Source of the DNA: Asterella californica
Lineage: Eukaryota; Streptophyta; Marchantiopsida; Marchantiales; Aytoniaceae
Reading direction: 5' to 3'
DNA: 64,000 bases
Assembly (NCBI GenBank): GCA_036924285.1
Contig: JAYKYS010000008.1
Span: 15,299,001-15,363,000 of the forward strand
In this document: piece after piece, positions 1-9,117 of the stretch
How positions within the stretch are numbered: the stretch's first letter is position 1
How the letters are laid out: each line of letters starts with the position of its first letter
Made by a program: the position numbers and the translations under genes
The notes under the pieces: generated by a model
Database searches by the model: none
What the model saw: only the letters and a program-made list of their open reading frames with translations
Told to the model about the DNA's origin: nothing

Positions 1-111
1 TTGACTGAGATGGGAAGGAGGATGACAAGATGGTTGAGTGCCGGTCCACTCCTTGGTTGGTATCTCTGGTGCATACCGGAGGATGCACAGGTTCAGAGGG
101 GGTGGATGTCG
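1..111. other. Left-edge flank of repeat B
   Basis: This is the DNA immediately left of the first copy of dispersed repeat B. On the minus strand one frame stays open throughout, so it could be the far side of the broken ORF at 10893-11962, which B may have split. I cannot establish that from 111 bases. Confidence 0.3.
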
Positions 112-348
112 TGTCGTGGACCGGCTCGTACCTGAAATACAAACTTCGATGCTTGTCGCTCCAAAGACACTCATGAGAAGACAAGCTAGGCCCCAGCTTA
201 CGGATTTTGGCACAATCTCAGATCTCCATTTTCATCGCATAGATGTGTAGAGCTCCTTGTCAGCTTTCCAAAGGCACTTTGTCTACTTCGTTTGGACGCC
301 TAGTGGAGAAGTTACAGGACTCGAAAGATGGAGAAAATAAGCTAGGCC
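112..348 (+). repeat. Dispersed repeat B, copy 1, left part
   Basis: This is the beginning of a 2-kb repeat that starts TGTCGTGG and continues at 9118 after the E1 insertion. The same start is found inverted at 22838-22990, and the body recurs at 23196-25016. It contains the first unit of a tandem repeat of about 155 bp that begins GCTAGGCCCCAGCTTACGG. E1 is inserted inside the next unit. The final GGCC (345-348) is the left target duplication of E1. The class of B is unknown; the TG...CA ends suggest an LTR. Confidence 0.75.
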
Positions 349-1264
349 TGTAAACCCTCCGCGGTCCTAACGATCAACTACCCCCCGATCTCTCAACCTC
401 CACGATCGTCATCCACGAATCTGCAACTGTCGGGCCTGTCTCTCACTCAGGGGTCACCTCTGATGGCTTTGATGGAAGCACACCATGAATCTTGAAGGGA
501 AAAATGCTAAGTTCACTCTCATTCATACACCCACAAACTTATCAACTAAAATCTCCATAATCTCATCCACTAAAATCCTCCATTCTAACGACGTCTCTCA
601 AGTTCTCACATGCTAAAAATATCCCACACTCTCTATATTACTCAAGTTGTCATTACGACGATGTGAAAACAAGGATGAGGAGCTCTTCTCTACTCCTCTA
701 TTTATACATTCTAGGTTTTTACTTTGGTACCCTCCGGTAACTCAGCCGTAACTACTTTTACCGGGTTTTACTAAGATATTACTTAAGGTAAAAGCATTGA
801 TCACATGGGCTTTTTACCTTTTCACATGGGCTTATTCCTTCAAAGTCAACAACTTCTAGAAGGATTCTGGAATATTCTCAAGGAATCTCGAATTTCCACC
901 CCCCCTCTACACTAGGACCCACTAAAAAGGAAACATGTGGAATCTCTTCTTGTTTTTAATGCCCACAAAGTCCACAACTTTAATCCAACCACTAATATCA
1001 AGTCAAAAAGGAGATAAGGGATACTTTCCACCCCCTTTCTACCTTTTAGACAAGATGACAAGATAGTAGTGCTCACTCTTTAGCAAATATCTGAATTCTG
1101 CCAAAAGTACAGCTAAGTTTAACCATAACTAACTTTTAGCTAGTCATGACTAACTTGATATCTCCTAAAAGTACTTTGGCAGCAAATAAACATTCTCAAC
1201 ACTTAGTTAGAACTAAACACCTTACTAATAGATAAACTTCCTATGTGTAACATAGGTCGTTACA
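349..1264 (-). repeat. 3' LTR of E1
   Basis: 916-bp terminal repeat. In the element's direction it starts TGTAACGACC and ends GGTTTACA, with a short inverted terminal match TGTAA/TTACA. It matches the 5' LTR at 8198-9113 with no difference that I could see. Confidence 0.96.
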
Positions 1265-1277
1265 TTTTACCCCCGGA
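1265..1277 (-). other. Polypurine tract of E1
   Basis: Thirteen bases (TCCGGGGGTAAAA on the minus strand) lie between the gag-pol stop codon and the 3' LTR, the usual place for plus-strand priming. The tract is short and interrupted by one T, and it is identical in E2 and E3. Confidence 0.75.
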
Positions 1278-4200
1278 CTAAATTTTCGCTCCGTCCTTGG
1301 AGTGAAGAGAGAACTTCCGTCGATGAAACAACTTCAACTTGTCATGGTTGACTCGATCGAATCTCCTTCCTCCCAGCTCCTGAAGGTCATATGTGAAGTT
1401 GCTCCACACCTTATCTACAACAAAAGGACCAAAATATCTCGGAAGAAACTTCTTCCTAGCCCTCTTGAATCTGATAGCATCATACAACATAACCCAATCT
1501 CCGACTTGAAAAGGTTTTACCTCCCTCTTGCCCAACCGTTTGTCGTAACTCTTCTTTTGATACGCCTGAGCTCGTTCCATCCGGATCATTGCTACCGCTC
1601 GGGTCTCTTCCAACTCCATGAGTTGCTCCCTTCTTGATCTGACCACGTCTTCTCCTCTCGACCTCTTCAACTTTCGTTGAATAGTTTGAAAAGTATCCAA
1701 TTCGAATTGGATCGGCAACTTGGACTCCACTCCATAAACCAGTCGAAATGGGGAGTACCCAGTAGAAGTCTTTGTTGTCGTTCGATACTCCCATAAGATA
1801 GCATGTAGCCTCTTATCCCAAGTATGTTTCGCAGTCTCAACACCAGCATCTTTGGCGAGCATCATACAAAGTGTAAGATTGGTCTTCTCCGCAAGACCAT
1901 TAGCATTTGGTTTGTATGAGGTCGTTACTCGTGGCTTGATAGAAAAGTGTTGTAGCATAGCAGTAGTCATGCTCCCTACAAACTCTCCTCCTCTATCTGA
2001 GACCAACTCTAACGGACATCCAAATCTTGTGATGATCCTCTCCCATAAGAATCTACCGACTTCTGTTTCATTGGTCTCTCTCAAAGGTCTAGCCTCTACC
2101 CACTTGGTACAATAGTCAGTGGCGACTACAATGTATCTATTGCCTCGAGGTGTCTTATTAAGAGGACCTACAAAATCAATACCCCACTTCTCAAATGGTC
2201 CTAACACGGGAATTGATCTTAACGGAGGTGTTCTAGTAGACTTCAGAGCAAATGCTTGACATACGTCGCAAGTTTTGCAATAGTCTAAACACTCTTGGAA
2301 AATCCCTCTCCAGTGGTAACCCGCATCCAAAATCTTGAAGGCTGTTATCTTACCAGCAAAGTGACCTCCGCAAACAGTTCCGTCGTGAAACTCGTGCATT
2401 AGCTTGAATGCCTCCTTCTGACCAACTGCTCTCCTTAGTAACCCATCTGCTCCTTGATGAAACAGAATTCCCTCTACCATGGTGTAAGGTTTGCATCTCT
2501 TGATCAACGCGTTACGTTCTCGGGTATGCATACCTTCTGGAAAAGAGCCATCTACAAGGAAACTCCAGATTTCCTTGTACTCGTCCGGTATCTCCTCGAT
2601 GCTTGTGATGGTCATCAGATGCTCGTCTGGAAATGAATCATCAAACGGTTCTTCTCCCTCATCATCATAAGCCCTTGACAAAAGATCAGCATTCGCATGC
2701 TTCTTCCCTGGTCTATCTTCGATCACATAATCGTATTCTGTTAGAAGGATCTTCCAACGAGCAATACGACCTTCGGCATTAGGCTTATTAAAGATATACT
2801 TTAAAGCCTTGTGATCTGTGACTATGGAAAATTTCCCTCCTAGCAAGTAATGTCGAAATTTCTTCAATCCAAAGATCACCGCTAATCCTTCTCGTTCAGT
2901 CACGGAGTAATTCTTCTCCGCTGGAACCATCTGCCTACTAGCATAAGCTATAGGATGATCATGCCCATCTCCATCTAACTGACTTAATGTACATCCGATT
3001 GCTACATTGGAGGCATCCGTATACAGAATAAATGCTTTACTCCACTCAGGTTTAGCAAGTATAGGAGCTGTCACTAATGCCTTTTTCAGCTCCTCAAATG
3101 CTTCCTTTGCCTTCTGATCATGCACTATCAAGTCAAAATCAACTCCCTTCTTCATGTACATAGTCAAAGCTATTGCTTTGTTTGAGAAGGAAAAGACAAA
3201 CCTACGATAATATCCAACCATGCCAAGAAACTGCCTCAACTTTGTCAAGTTGATCGGAAATGGAAGATCCACAATCTTCTTCACCTTCTCAGGATCTACC
3301 GCAATCCCATTCTTGGAAATGATGTGCCCTAACAGCAGACCTTCTTCGCAGCCAAAGATGCACTTCTTTGGATTTAGAGAAGCGTTGGCTTGCTCCAACC
3401 GCTGCAAAACTTTGATCACATGATCAAAGTGGTCCTCCTTTCGTCCGTACACACAGAAATCGTCAATGAAATCCCGAACAAACTTCCCTATGAATGGTTC
3501 AAACACCTTGTTCATGAACCTTTGAAACGTGGCCGGAGCATTACACAATCCGAATGGCATCACCCGAAATGCAAATGTTCCCCAAGGAGTAGTGAAAGTA
3601 GTCAACTGTTGGTACTCCTGTGCTATCTTGATCTGGTTATACCCACTATAACCATCACCAAAGCTGTACCATTCATGACCAGCAACTTCCTCCAAAATCT
3701 CATCTATAAATGGTAGAGGATAATAATCCTTCTTGGTAACTGCATTCAACTTCTTATAGTCTATGCACACTCGCAGCTTACCATTCTTCTTCTTGACAAT
3801 CACAATGGGTGAAACCCATTCTGAGTTCTCCACCTCATAGATGAAACTCGCCTCCTTCAACTTGTCTATCTCCTCCTTAACCATCATTGCCGTTGTAGGA
3901 TTGACTCTTCTCTGCTTCTGTCGAATTGGTCTTGCGTTCTCCTCCAATTCGATCCGATGAGTCTCTAGAGTCACCTCCTTCAAATCCTTGTAGCTGAAAG
4001 CAAACACATGGATATATTTTCGAAATATATCTAGGAATCTACTTTTCTCCTCTTGAGTGACATTGATACCAAACTTCAGGGTAGAGAGTCTTCTCACAAT
4101 CTCTGCCTCACTCAACTCTTTTTTGTCTGGATCTTTCTCCACTGCTGGTCGAGGCAACAAGTCAATAGCACTAAGCTGATGTAATGATTCATCTCGACCA

Positions 4201-6164
4201 AATCCTTCGTCCTCAGACGAGGATTCTTGATCGTAAGAATCTCCGGTATCTACTTCTGAGACACTCTGATCGTCCTCCGTATCAGATTCCCAGTAGTCAC
4301 TAGTGGGTCTATCAGAGTCAGAAGTCACAACTCCAACACCCGAGAGAGGTACTATCACTCTATGATCTCTAGGCCCAATTCGTAAGTATCCCTTGTGCCA
4401 CCTATCCGTGGTGCGCACAGCTCTCAACCAAGGCCTACCTAGGAGCAAATCATAACTAGAGTCCTTTAACACTTGAAAGGACATCAATGTTTGAACTCCC
4501 ATCACAGACACGACCACCTTCTCTAACACACCAAGAGGTCTTACCCGTTGCTTGTTAGCCATCCCCACGACAATGCTAGCCGGGCGAGTTGGTTCCATTC
4601 CCAACTTCTTCATCAACCTCTCCGATATGGCGTTTACAGCCGACCCTCCATCCACCAATACGTCAGAGACGTAGTGACCATTCAATCGGACTTCAATCTT
4701 TGAAGCCCTAGTGCATACCTCTGAAGCATGCACATCCACCACACCAACTCCCACTGACTTTGATGTCTTGCTCTTGGGTTTCTTCTTCTTGCTTCTCTTA
4801 GAACTCAGTCCTCCTCTGAGTTCCCTTCGTAAGCTGGGATTAAGTGCGATCAGTTGTCCAACAGTGATGTTGGCTTTCTGAGCACCCACATCTTCAACCA
4901 CATCATATCCCGCTTGGGAAGATGAAATGGTGAAATCCGCCATCCCCAGCTTCCTTCTTGGCTCCCTTGGTGTACTCGAAACATTACTCGAACGAGTACT
5001 TCTACTTGCTGACTCCTCCATGAAAACCGGTTCATCAGAAAATCGAGTTCTTTTTCTTTCTTGAGCTAAAAGCTCCACCGGTGCATGAGAAGAGTTTGAA
5101 CTCTCTCCTTTCTCGTAGATGGGATCTCGCACGACATCGATAGTAGCCACCCCTTTGTCTCGTCCTTGTGATGGATTTCCTCCACCCACATTCATTCTGA
5201 CAGCTTCGGCACCTCTTGCTCCGTTGTTAGGACAATTTCGCTGGAAATGAGAACCTCCACACGTCCAACAAGTGATTCCTCCAAAGTTACCTTGGTTGCC
5301 TCCAAAGTTACCTTGATTTCCTCGGTTGGGATTGTTGTCGTAACCTCTTTGACCTCCTCCTCCACCTTTGTTCCTCCATTCTCGTAACTGCACCACATTT
5401 ATCTTGAGATCCGCAAGAGTGTCAGTGATGCTCTTCAGCTCGGCATGAAAATCAGAGGTGGCAGTAGACATCGTTGTTGGGACAAACGGTCTTGGCACCA
5501 CCGTTGGAATAGGAGCTGACGTTGAAGCAATCACCAATTGTGATGGTGCAGGTGCGATCGTTGTGGCTACACCAGGAGTCGGAGTTGACACCAGAGCAGC
5601 ATGATGAGGTTGGATGATATCTCCTTCATCCAAACTCTCTTCCATATTTGTCGCTATCTTGATGGCCTCCGCTTTGGTTGCTGGCTTCTCGTACCTCACT
5701 TGGGTTCGAATTGAAGGTCTCAACCCTCCCACCAAGTTCTTGGTCAGCACTGCTCCAATCCCCGCCATCGTTAGTTCCACATTGTCTCCACTCTTTCGTA
5801 GGACCGTCCGAAACCGTTGCTCCAACTTATCCACCCTTTCGGCATATTGCCGAACTTTCTCGTCGTCACGTTGCTTCAAATGAGTAAGCTCCACCATGAG
5901 CTTCTCATAACTCTCTTCTGGAAGAAATTCTTCGATGAGTGCATTACTCAACGTCTCCCATGTGTCCTCAACTGCACCAGGTGTCTGGCTCTTCACTCGG
6001 TCTTCATACCACGTAAGAGCAAAATCTTCTAAAAACTCTGGCAGTAACAACACCCATTCTTCCTTCCTTCTCACGTTGTTTCCGATGCAACCCCTTTTGA
6101 AGTCTCGAACAAACGGTTCTACATCTTCATTGTCCTTCCCATGAAACACGGGTAGCTTTCCCAT
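1278..6164 (-). CDS. Gag-Pol polyprotein of E1 (intact)
   Basis: Single 1628-codon ORF holding Gag and Pol in one frame. Order: Gag domain with the W/L/F-rich retrotransposon core (about residues 1-160), Gly/Asn-rich linker, zinc knuckle CWTCGGSHFQRNC (about 299-311, spacing C-x2-C-x3-H-x4-C, one shorter than usual), aspartic protease VDGGS (about 504) with LGRPWL (about 575), reverse transcriptase from about 740 with FGDGYSGYNQ and the FIDD active site (about 899-902, F replacing the usual Y), RNase H (ILYTDAS, about 1047), integrase zinc region (about 1258-1303), and the integrase D, D-x35-E triad (IDFVGP, SDRGGEF, NGLAEK). A GPF-type C-terminal module follows (about 1579), with no chromodomain. 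It acts in cytoplasmic particles and then in nuclear integration. It differs from E3 by only a few residues, for example Lys for Glu in the RT motif NPEKC. Confidence 0.96.
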   Translation of the reverse strand: MGKLPVFHGKDNEDVEPFVRDFKRGCIGNNVRRKEEWVLLLPEFLEDFALTWYEDRVKSQTPGAVEDTWETLSNALIEEFLPEESYEKLMVELTHLKQRDDEKVRQYAERVDKLEQRFRTVLRKSGDNVELTMAGIGAVLTKNLVGGLRPSIRTQVRYEKPATKAEAIKIATNMEESLDEGDIIQPHHAALVSTPTPGVATTIAPAPSQLVIASTSAPIPTVVPRPFVPTTMSTATSDFHAELKSITDTLADLKINVVQLREWRNKGGGGGQRGYDNNPNRGNQGNFGGNQGNFGGITCWTCGGSHFQRNCPNNGARGAEAVRMNVGGGNPSQGRDKGVATIDVVRDPIYEKGESSNSSHAPVELLAQERKRTRFSDEPVFMEESASRSTRSSNVSSTPREPRRKLGMADFTISSSQAGYDVVEDVGAQKANITVGQLIALNPSLRRELRGGLSSKRSKKKKPKSKTSKSVGVGVVDVHASEVCTRASKIEVRLNGHYVSDVLVDGGSAVNAISERLMKKLGMEPTRPASIVVGMANKQRVRPLGVLEKVVVSVMGVQTLMSFQVLKDSSYDLLLGRPWLRAVRTTDRWHKGYLRIGPRDHRVIVPLSGVGVVTSDSDRPTSDYWESDTEDDQSVSEVDTGDSYDQESSSEDEGFGRDESLHQLSAIDLLPRPAVEKDPDKKELSEAEIVRRLSTLKFGINVTQEEKSRFLDIFRKYIHVFAFSYKDLKEVTLETHRIELEENARPIRQKQRRVNPTTAMMVKEEIDKLKEASFIYEVENSEWVSPIVIVKKKNGKLRVCIDYKKLNAVTKKDYYPLPFIDEILEEVAGHEWYSFGDGYSGYNQIKIAQEYQQLTTFTTPWGTFAFRVMPFGLCNAPATFQRFMNKVFEPFIGKFVRDFIDDFCVYGRKEDHFDHVIKVLQRLEQANASLNPKKCIFGCEEGLLLGHIISKNGIAVDPEKVKKIVDLPFPINLTKLRQFLGMVGYYRRFVFSFSNKAIALTMYMKKGVDFDLIVHDQKAKEAFEELKKALVTAPILAKPEWSKAFILYTDASNVAIGCTLSQLDGDGHDHPIAYASRQMVPAEKNYSVTEREGLAVIFGLKKFRHYLLGGKFSIVTDHKALKYIFNKPNAEGRIARWKILLTEYDYVIEDRPGKKHANADLLSRAYDDEGEEPFDDSFPDEHLMTITSIEEIPDEYKEIWSFLVDGSFPEGMHTRERNALIKRCKPYTMVEGILFHQGADGLLRRAVGQKEAFKLMHEFHDGTVCGGHFAGKITAFKILDAGYHWRGIFQECLDYCKTCDVCQAFALKSTRTPPLRSIPVLGPFEKWGIDFVGPLNKTPRGNRYIVVATDYCTKWVEARPLRETNETEVGRFLWERIITRFGCPLELVSDRGGEFVGSMTTAMLQHFSIKPRVTTSYKPNANGLAEKTNLTLCMMLAKDAGVETAKHTWDKRLHAILWEYRTTTKTSTGYSPFRLVYGVESKLPIQFELDTFQTIQRKLKRSRGEDVVRSRREQLMELEETRAVAMIRMERAQAYQKKSYDKRLGKREVKPFQVGDWVMLYDAIRFKRARKKFLPRYFGPFVVDKVWSNFTYDLQELGGRRFDRVNHDKLKLFHRRKFSLHSKDGAKI

Positions 6165-6213
6165 CTTGTAACTACTCTTTCTACTCTTCTAATCGTCGTG
6201 CAATAACTACTCG

Positions 6214-6378
6214 CTAAAAGAGTACGAACATCACCAATTCCATTCGCGAATAATCTACCATAGGTAAAATGAAAGGAAATGGTTGTAACAACACCTCTTG
6301 TGCCATCTCTTCCCCCAAGGTAATCATGAGTCTGAGTCGCATCACCGCCTTCTCCACCATCCGAATGACGATCTCCAT
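6214..6378 (-). CDS. Small 54-codon leader ORF of E1
   Basis: Starts at an ATG that overlaps the stop of the preceding ORF (TGATG, shared A at 6378) and encodes 54 mostly hydrophobic residues beginning MEIVIRMVEK. It ends 49 bases before the gag-pol ATG. The same ORF with the same overlap is present in E2 and E3, and E2 differs by about one residue. No family recognised. The overlap suggests termination-reinitiation, but the ORF may simply be a spacer. Its conservation among young copies is weak evidence for coding. Confidence 0.4.
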   Translation of the reverse strand: MEIVIRMVEKAVMRLRLMITLGEEMAQEVLLQPFPFILPMVDYSRMELVMFVLF

Positions 6379-6854
6379 CACAACTCAGCCGAGACCTCCT
6401 TTGAAGTCGACAACTTCTCCGTCTCAGCTCTTTGAGTCTCGTCCAACTTCTCGACTACGGACGTAAGTAGGGCGGCCACATCGACGCACTTGTGTCCTCT
6501 TGATAGATCACCCACTCCACAACTTGGACAAGGATCTTCGCCTAGAAGATGAATTGGCGCTGGTGACGATGGACCCACTCGAAGACTCAAATCAGTAAAC
6601 TCCCGCTTCCCTTTAGCTCTCTCGGTTCTGATTCTAGTTGGACAATTCACTACTTTGTGTCCCAACCCTCTACAGAAATAACACCACAAGTCGGTTTCTA
6701 CTCTTCTCCTCGGCGATTCTACTTGAGGTTTAGTACTAGGGTTTTCAAACTCGACGATAATCTCTCTCGAACTTTCTCCGACACTTACTATGACATCTAA
6801 ACCTTGAGGAAGGTTTCTAAGTCTAACTTTCCAATCTTTTGAATTTCCACTCAT
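6378..6854 (-). CDS. Zinc-knuckle leader protein (158 aa) of E1
   Basis: ORF of 158 codons from ATG at 6854 (MSGNSKDWKVRL). An extension to 6869 would use a TTG, so I chose the ATG. It carries a canonical retroviral-type zinc knuckle CYFCRGLGHKVVNC (C-x2-C-x4-H-x4-C) and a second Cys/His cluster CPSCGVGDLSRGHKC. It has basic stretches around the knuckle and an acidic, Ser/Thr-rich tail. A nucleic-acid-binding, accessory nucleocapsid-like role is inferred. It lies upstream of gag-pol on the same transcript and is intact in all three copies. One difference from E3 is Val for Asp near the C terminus. Confidence 0.75.
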   Translation of the reverse strand: MSGNSKDWKVRLRNLPQGLDVIVSVGESSREIIVEFENPSTKPQVESPRRRVETDLWCYFCRGLGHKVVNCPTRIRTERAKGKREFTDLSLRVGPSSPAPIHLLGEDPCPSCGVGDLSRGHKCVDVAALLTSVVEKLDETQRAETEKLSTSKEVSAEL

Positions 6855-6992
6855 GTTGCACCTTCTCAACCATTAAGTGGACAAAATATCATAGAGGAAA
6901 ATAATTCTACATTACTTTCTTAACTCTTCCGAGCTTTATATTAGAAATCGTGCATTATACATGCGATACACGAAATAAAATCTAATCTAATA

Positions 6993-7310
6993 TTAACTAT
7001 CAAAGATATGATCCTCCTCACCCTCGTTTGTACTCATCACAACAGACATCTTGAACTCACTCTTGTAAGGATCCAACTCTATTTCACCAGGAGCATTCGT
7101 GGCCTCCATAGTGAATGATGCTTTAAACTCGACTTTCTTCAAATCTGTGCCAATTGTCGCGGAAGCTTCTTCGTATAGAGTAAAGAGGGCACCCCAAGTG
7201 CTATAGATGCGTGTTCGTAACTCATCTATACTTAACTTGGGCTTCTCCGTCTCTGTTCGAACTCCTAAACGTCTCTTCTTCCACCTCGTCATTCGAACTG
7301 GATTCCCCAT
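6993..7310 (-). CDS. First leader ORF (105 aa) of E1
   Basis: ORF of 105 codons from ATG (MGNPVRMTRWKKRR), basic at the N terminus and acidic at the C terminus (EGEEDHIFDS). I do not recognise a domain. It is intact and equally long in all three copies, and the changes between E2 and E3 are mostly conservative, which favours real coding. It resembles, in position only, the extra 5' ORF known in some plant Tat/Ogre-type gypsy elements. Confidence 0.65.
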   Translation of the reverse strand: MGNPVRMTRWKKRRLGVRTETEKPKLSIDELRTRIYSTWGALFTLYEEASATIGTDLKKVEFKASFTMEATNAPGEIELDPYKSEFKMSVVMSTNEGEEDHIFDS

Positions 7311-7426
7311 GACGTATCTTCAAGACCTCCTTGTATGCCGAAACGTATCTCTCTTAGTTGGTAAGAGATCTCTCCAAGATTTTTGTGGTCTCCAGTAGCT
7401 CAACCTCCAAGCTACTAAATCATGAA

Positions 7427-7886
7427 GTTTCAACAGAAACTTCTCTAATCAGAAGAGATGGTGATGACTGTACAAATTTTCAGAGAACTGAAATTTGTAT
7501 ATTTTCACTTCCCTCATGGTTGTCAACCCCCTCCACTTTGAAAAATCCTTTCTCCCTCTTCAGACCTCATCTTCTCATGATTTCTTTTGTCCTGGATAGC
7601 TTATCAGCCACTCTAAAACACTGGAAAGTTTCTCAGGAAAATAAAATTCACAGAAAATCTGACACTGACTGTAAACTTTTTCCAGAGAACAGAATTCCTC
7701 AACTCTCACGAATAGACCCCCTCAACTTTGAAAAATCATTGCTCCCTCTCTAGACCACCTTTTCCTATGATTCCTTTTGTCTTAGATAGGTTATCAGCCA
7801 ATCTAAAACACTGGAAAGTTTCTCAGGAAAATAAAATTCACAGAAAAGTTGACAGCGACTGTACAAATTTTCCAGAGAGCAGAATT
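7427..7886 (-). repeat. 190-bp tandem repeats in E1 leader
   Basis: The untranslated leader contains two complete copies and a partial third of a roughly 190-bp unit. Each unit begins near AATTCTG(C/T)TCTCTGGAAAA and includes a TTTTATTTTCCTGAGAAACT block. The same arrangement is found in E2 and E3, so it belongs to the family. A packaging or translation role is possible but not shown. Confidence 0.8.
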
Positions 7887-8175
7887 TCTAAACTCACAAA
7901 TTTCTCTCCTCTAATAACTTTTCTCTCCTCCTTCTCTACAACTCTTGTTGCACCTCCTTTCAACTCTCCTCAAACCCTTTCTAAGTGAACAAGATGTAAA
8001 GAATGACTTCGAACGCGTCATATATCACTACGGGATACACGAAAGGTTCTAACGTTGCTAACATCGCGTTAGCTCTCTCTCCTCCCAACGTTCTCTCCAT
8101 GTGCTCTCTCATAATCTCCTTTTGTCGAATATAGAACTGAACTCTAAACATCGTTCAACGATCCCTTCAAGTGAG

Positions 8176-8193
8176 GTCCCGGCAACGGAACCA
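8176..8193 (-). other. Primer-binding site of E1 (tRNA-Glu)
   Basis: On the minus strand TGGTTCCGTTGCCGGGAC lies four bases after the 5' LTR. It is complementary to the 18 terminal bases of plant tRNA-Glu including CCA (recalled tRNA sequence). It is identical in all three copies. Confidence 0.85.
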
Positions 8194-8197
8194 AAAA

Positions 8198-9113
8198 TGT
8201 AAACCCTCCGCGGTCCTAACGATCAACTACCCCCCGATCTCTCAACCTCCACGATCGTCATCCACGAATCTGCAACTGTCGGGCCTGTCTCTCACTCAGG
8301 GGTCACCTCTGATGGCTTTGATGGAAGCACACCATGAATCTTGAAGGGAAAAATGCTAAGTTCACTCTCATTCATACACCCACAAACTTATCAACTAAAA
8401 TCTCCATAATCTCATCCACTAAAATCCTCCATTCTAACGACGTCTCTCAAGTTCTCACATGCTAAAAATATCCCACACTCTCTATATTACTCAAGTTGTC
8501 ATTACGACGATGTGAAAACAAGGATGAGGAGCTCTTCTCTACTCCTCTATTTATACATTCTAGGTTTTTACTTTGGTACCCTCCGGTAACTCAGCCGTAA
8601 CTACTTTTACCGGGTTTTACTAAGATATTACTTAAGGTAAAAGCATTGATCACATGGGCTTTTTACCTTTTCACATGGGCTTATTCCTTCAAAGTCAACA
8701 ACTTCTAGAAGGATTCTGGAATATTCTCAAGGAATCTCGAATTTCCACCCCCCCTCTACACTAGGACCCACTAAAAAGGAAACATGTGGAATCTCTTCTT
8801 GTTTTTAATGCCCACAAAGTCCACAACTTTAATCCAACCACTAATATCAAGTCAAAAAGGAGATAAGGGATACTTTCCACCCCCTTTCTACCTTTTAGAC
8901 AAGATGACAAGATAGTAGTGCTCACTCTTTAGCAAATATCTGAATTCTGCCAAAAGTACAGCTAAGTTTAACCATAACTAACTTTTAGCTAGTCATGACT
9001 AACTTGATATCTCCTAAAAGTACTTTGGCAGCAAATAAACATTCTCAACACTTAGTTAGAACTAAACACCTTACTAATAGATAAACTTCCTATGTGTAAC
9101 ATAGGTCGTTACA
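8198..9113 (-). repeat. 5' LTR of E1
   Basis: 916 bp, TG...CA ended, apparently identical to the 3' LTR. It carries the promoter TATA box (8547-8555) and so contains U3, R and U5. Confidence 0.96.
8547..8555 (-). promoter_or_regulatory. TATA box of E1 5' LTR
   Basis: TATAAATAG on the minus strand, followed by a purine-rich segment, lies in the middle of the LTR at the same place in all LTRs of the family. It probably directs transcription of the element. Confidence 0.7.
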
Positions 9114-9117
9114 GGCC

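Larger units (their letters stand above)
349..9113 (-). mobile_element. Full-length Ty3/gypsy LTR retrotransposon E1
   Basis: Complete minus-strand element of 8765 bp. In its own direction it has a 5' LTR (9113-8198), tRNA-Glu primer-binding site, repeat-bearing leader, ORFs of 105, 158 and 54 codons, a 1628-codon gag-pol ORF, a polypurine tract and a 3' LTR (1264-349). The two 916-bp LTRs look identical on reading, which indicates a recent insertion. It is flanked by GGCC (345-348 and 9114-9117), and the uninterrupted target GCTAGGCCCCAGC is still seen in neighbouring units of repeat B. It has the same length as E3, in opposite orientation. All ORFs are intact, so it may be autonomous. Lineage: Ty3/gypsy without chromodomain, closest by motif to the Athila/Tat-type plant group (inference). 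Confidence 0.97.
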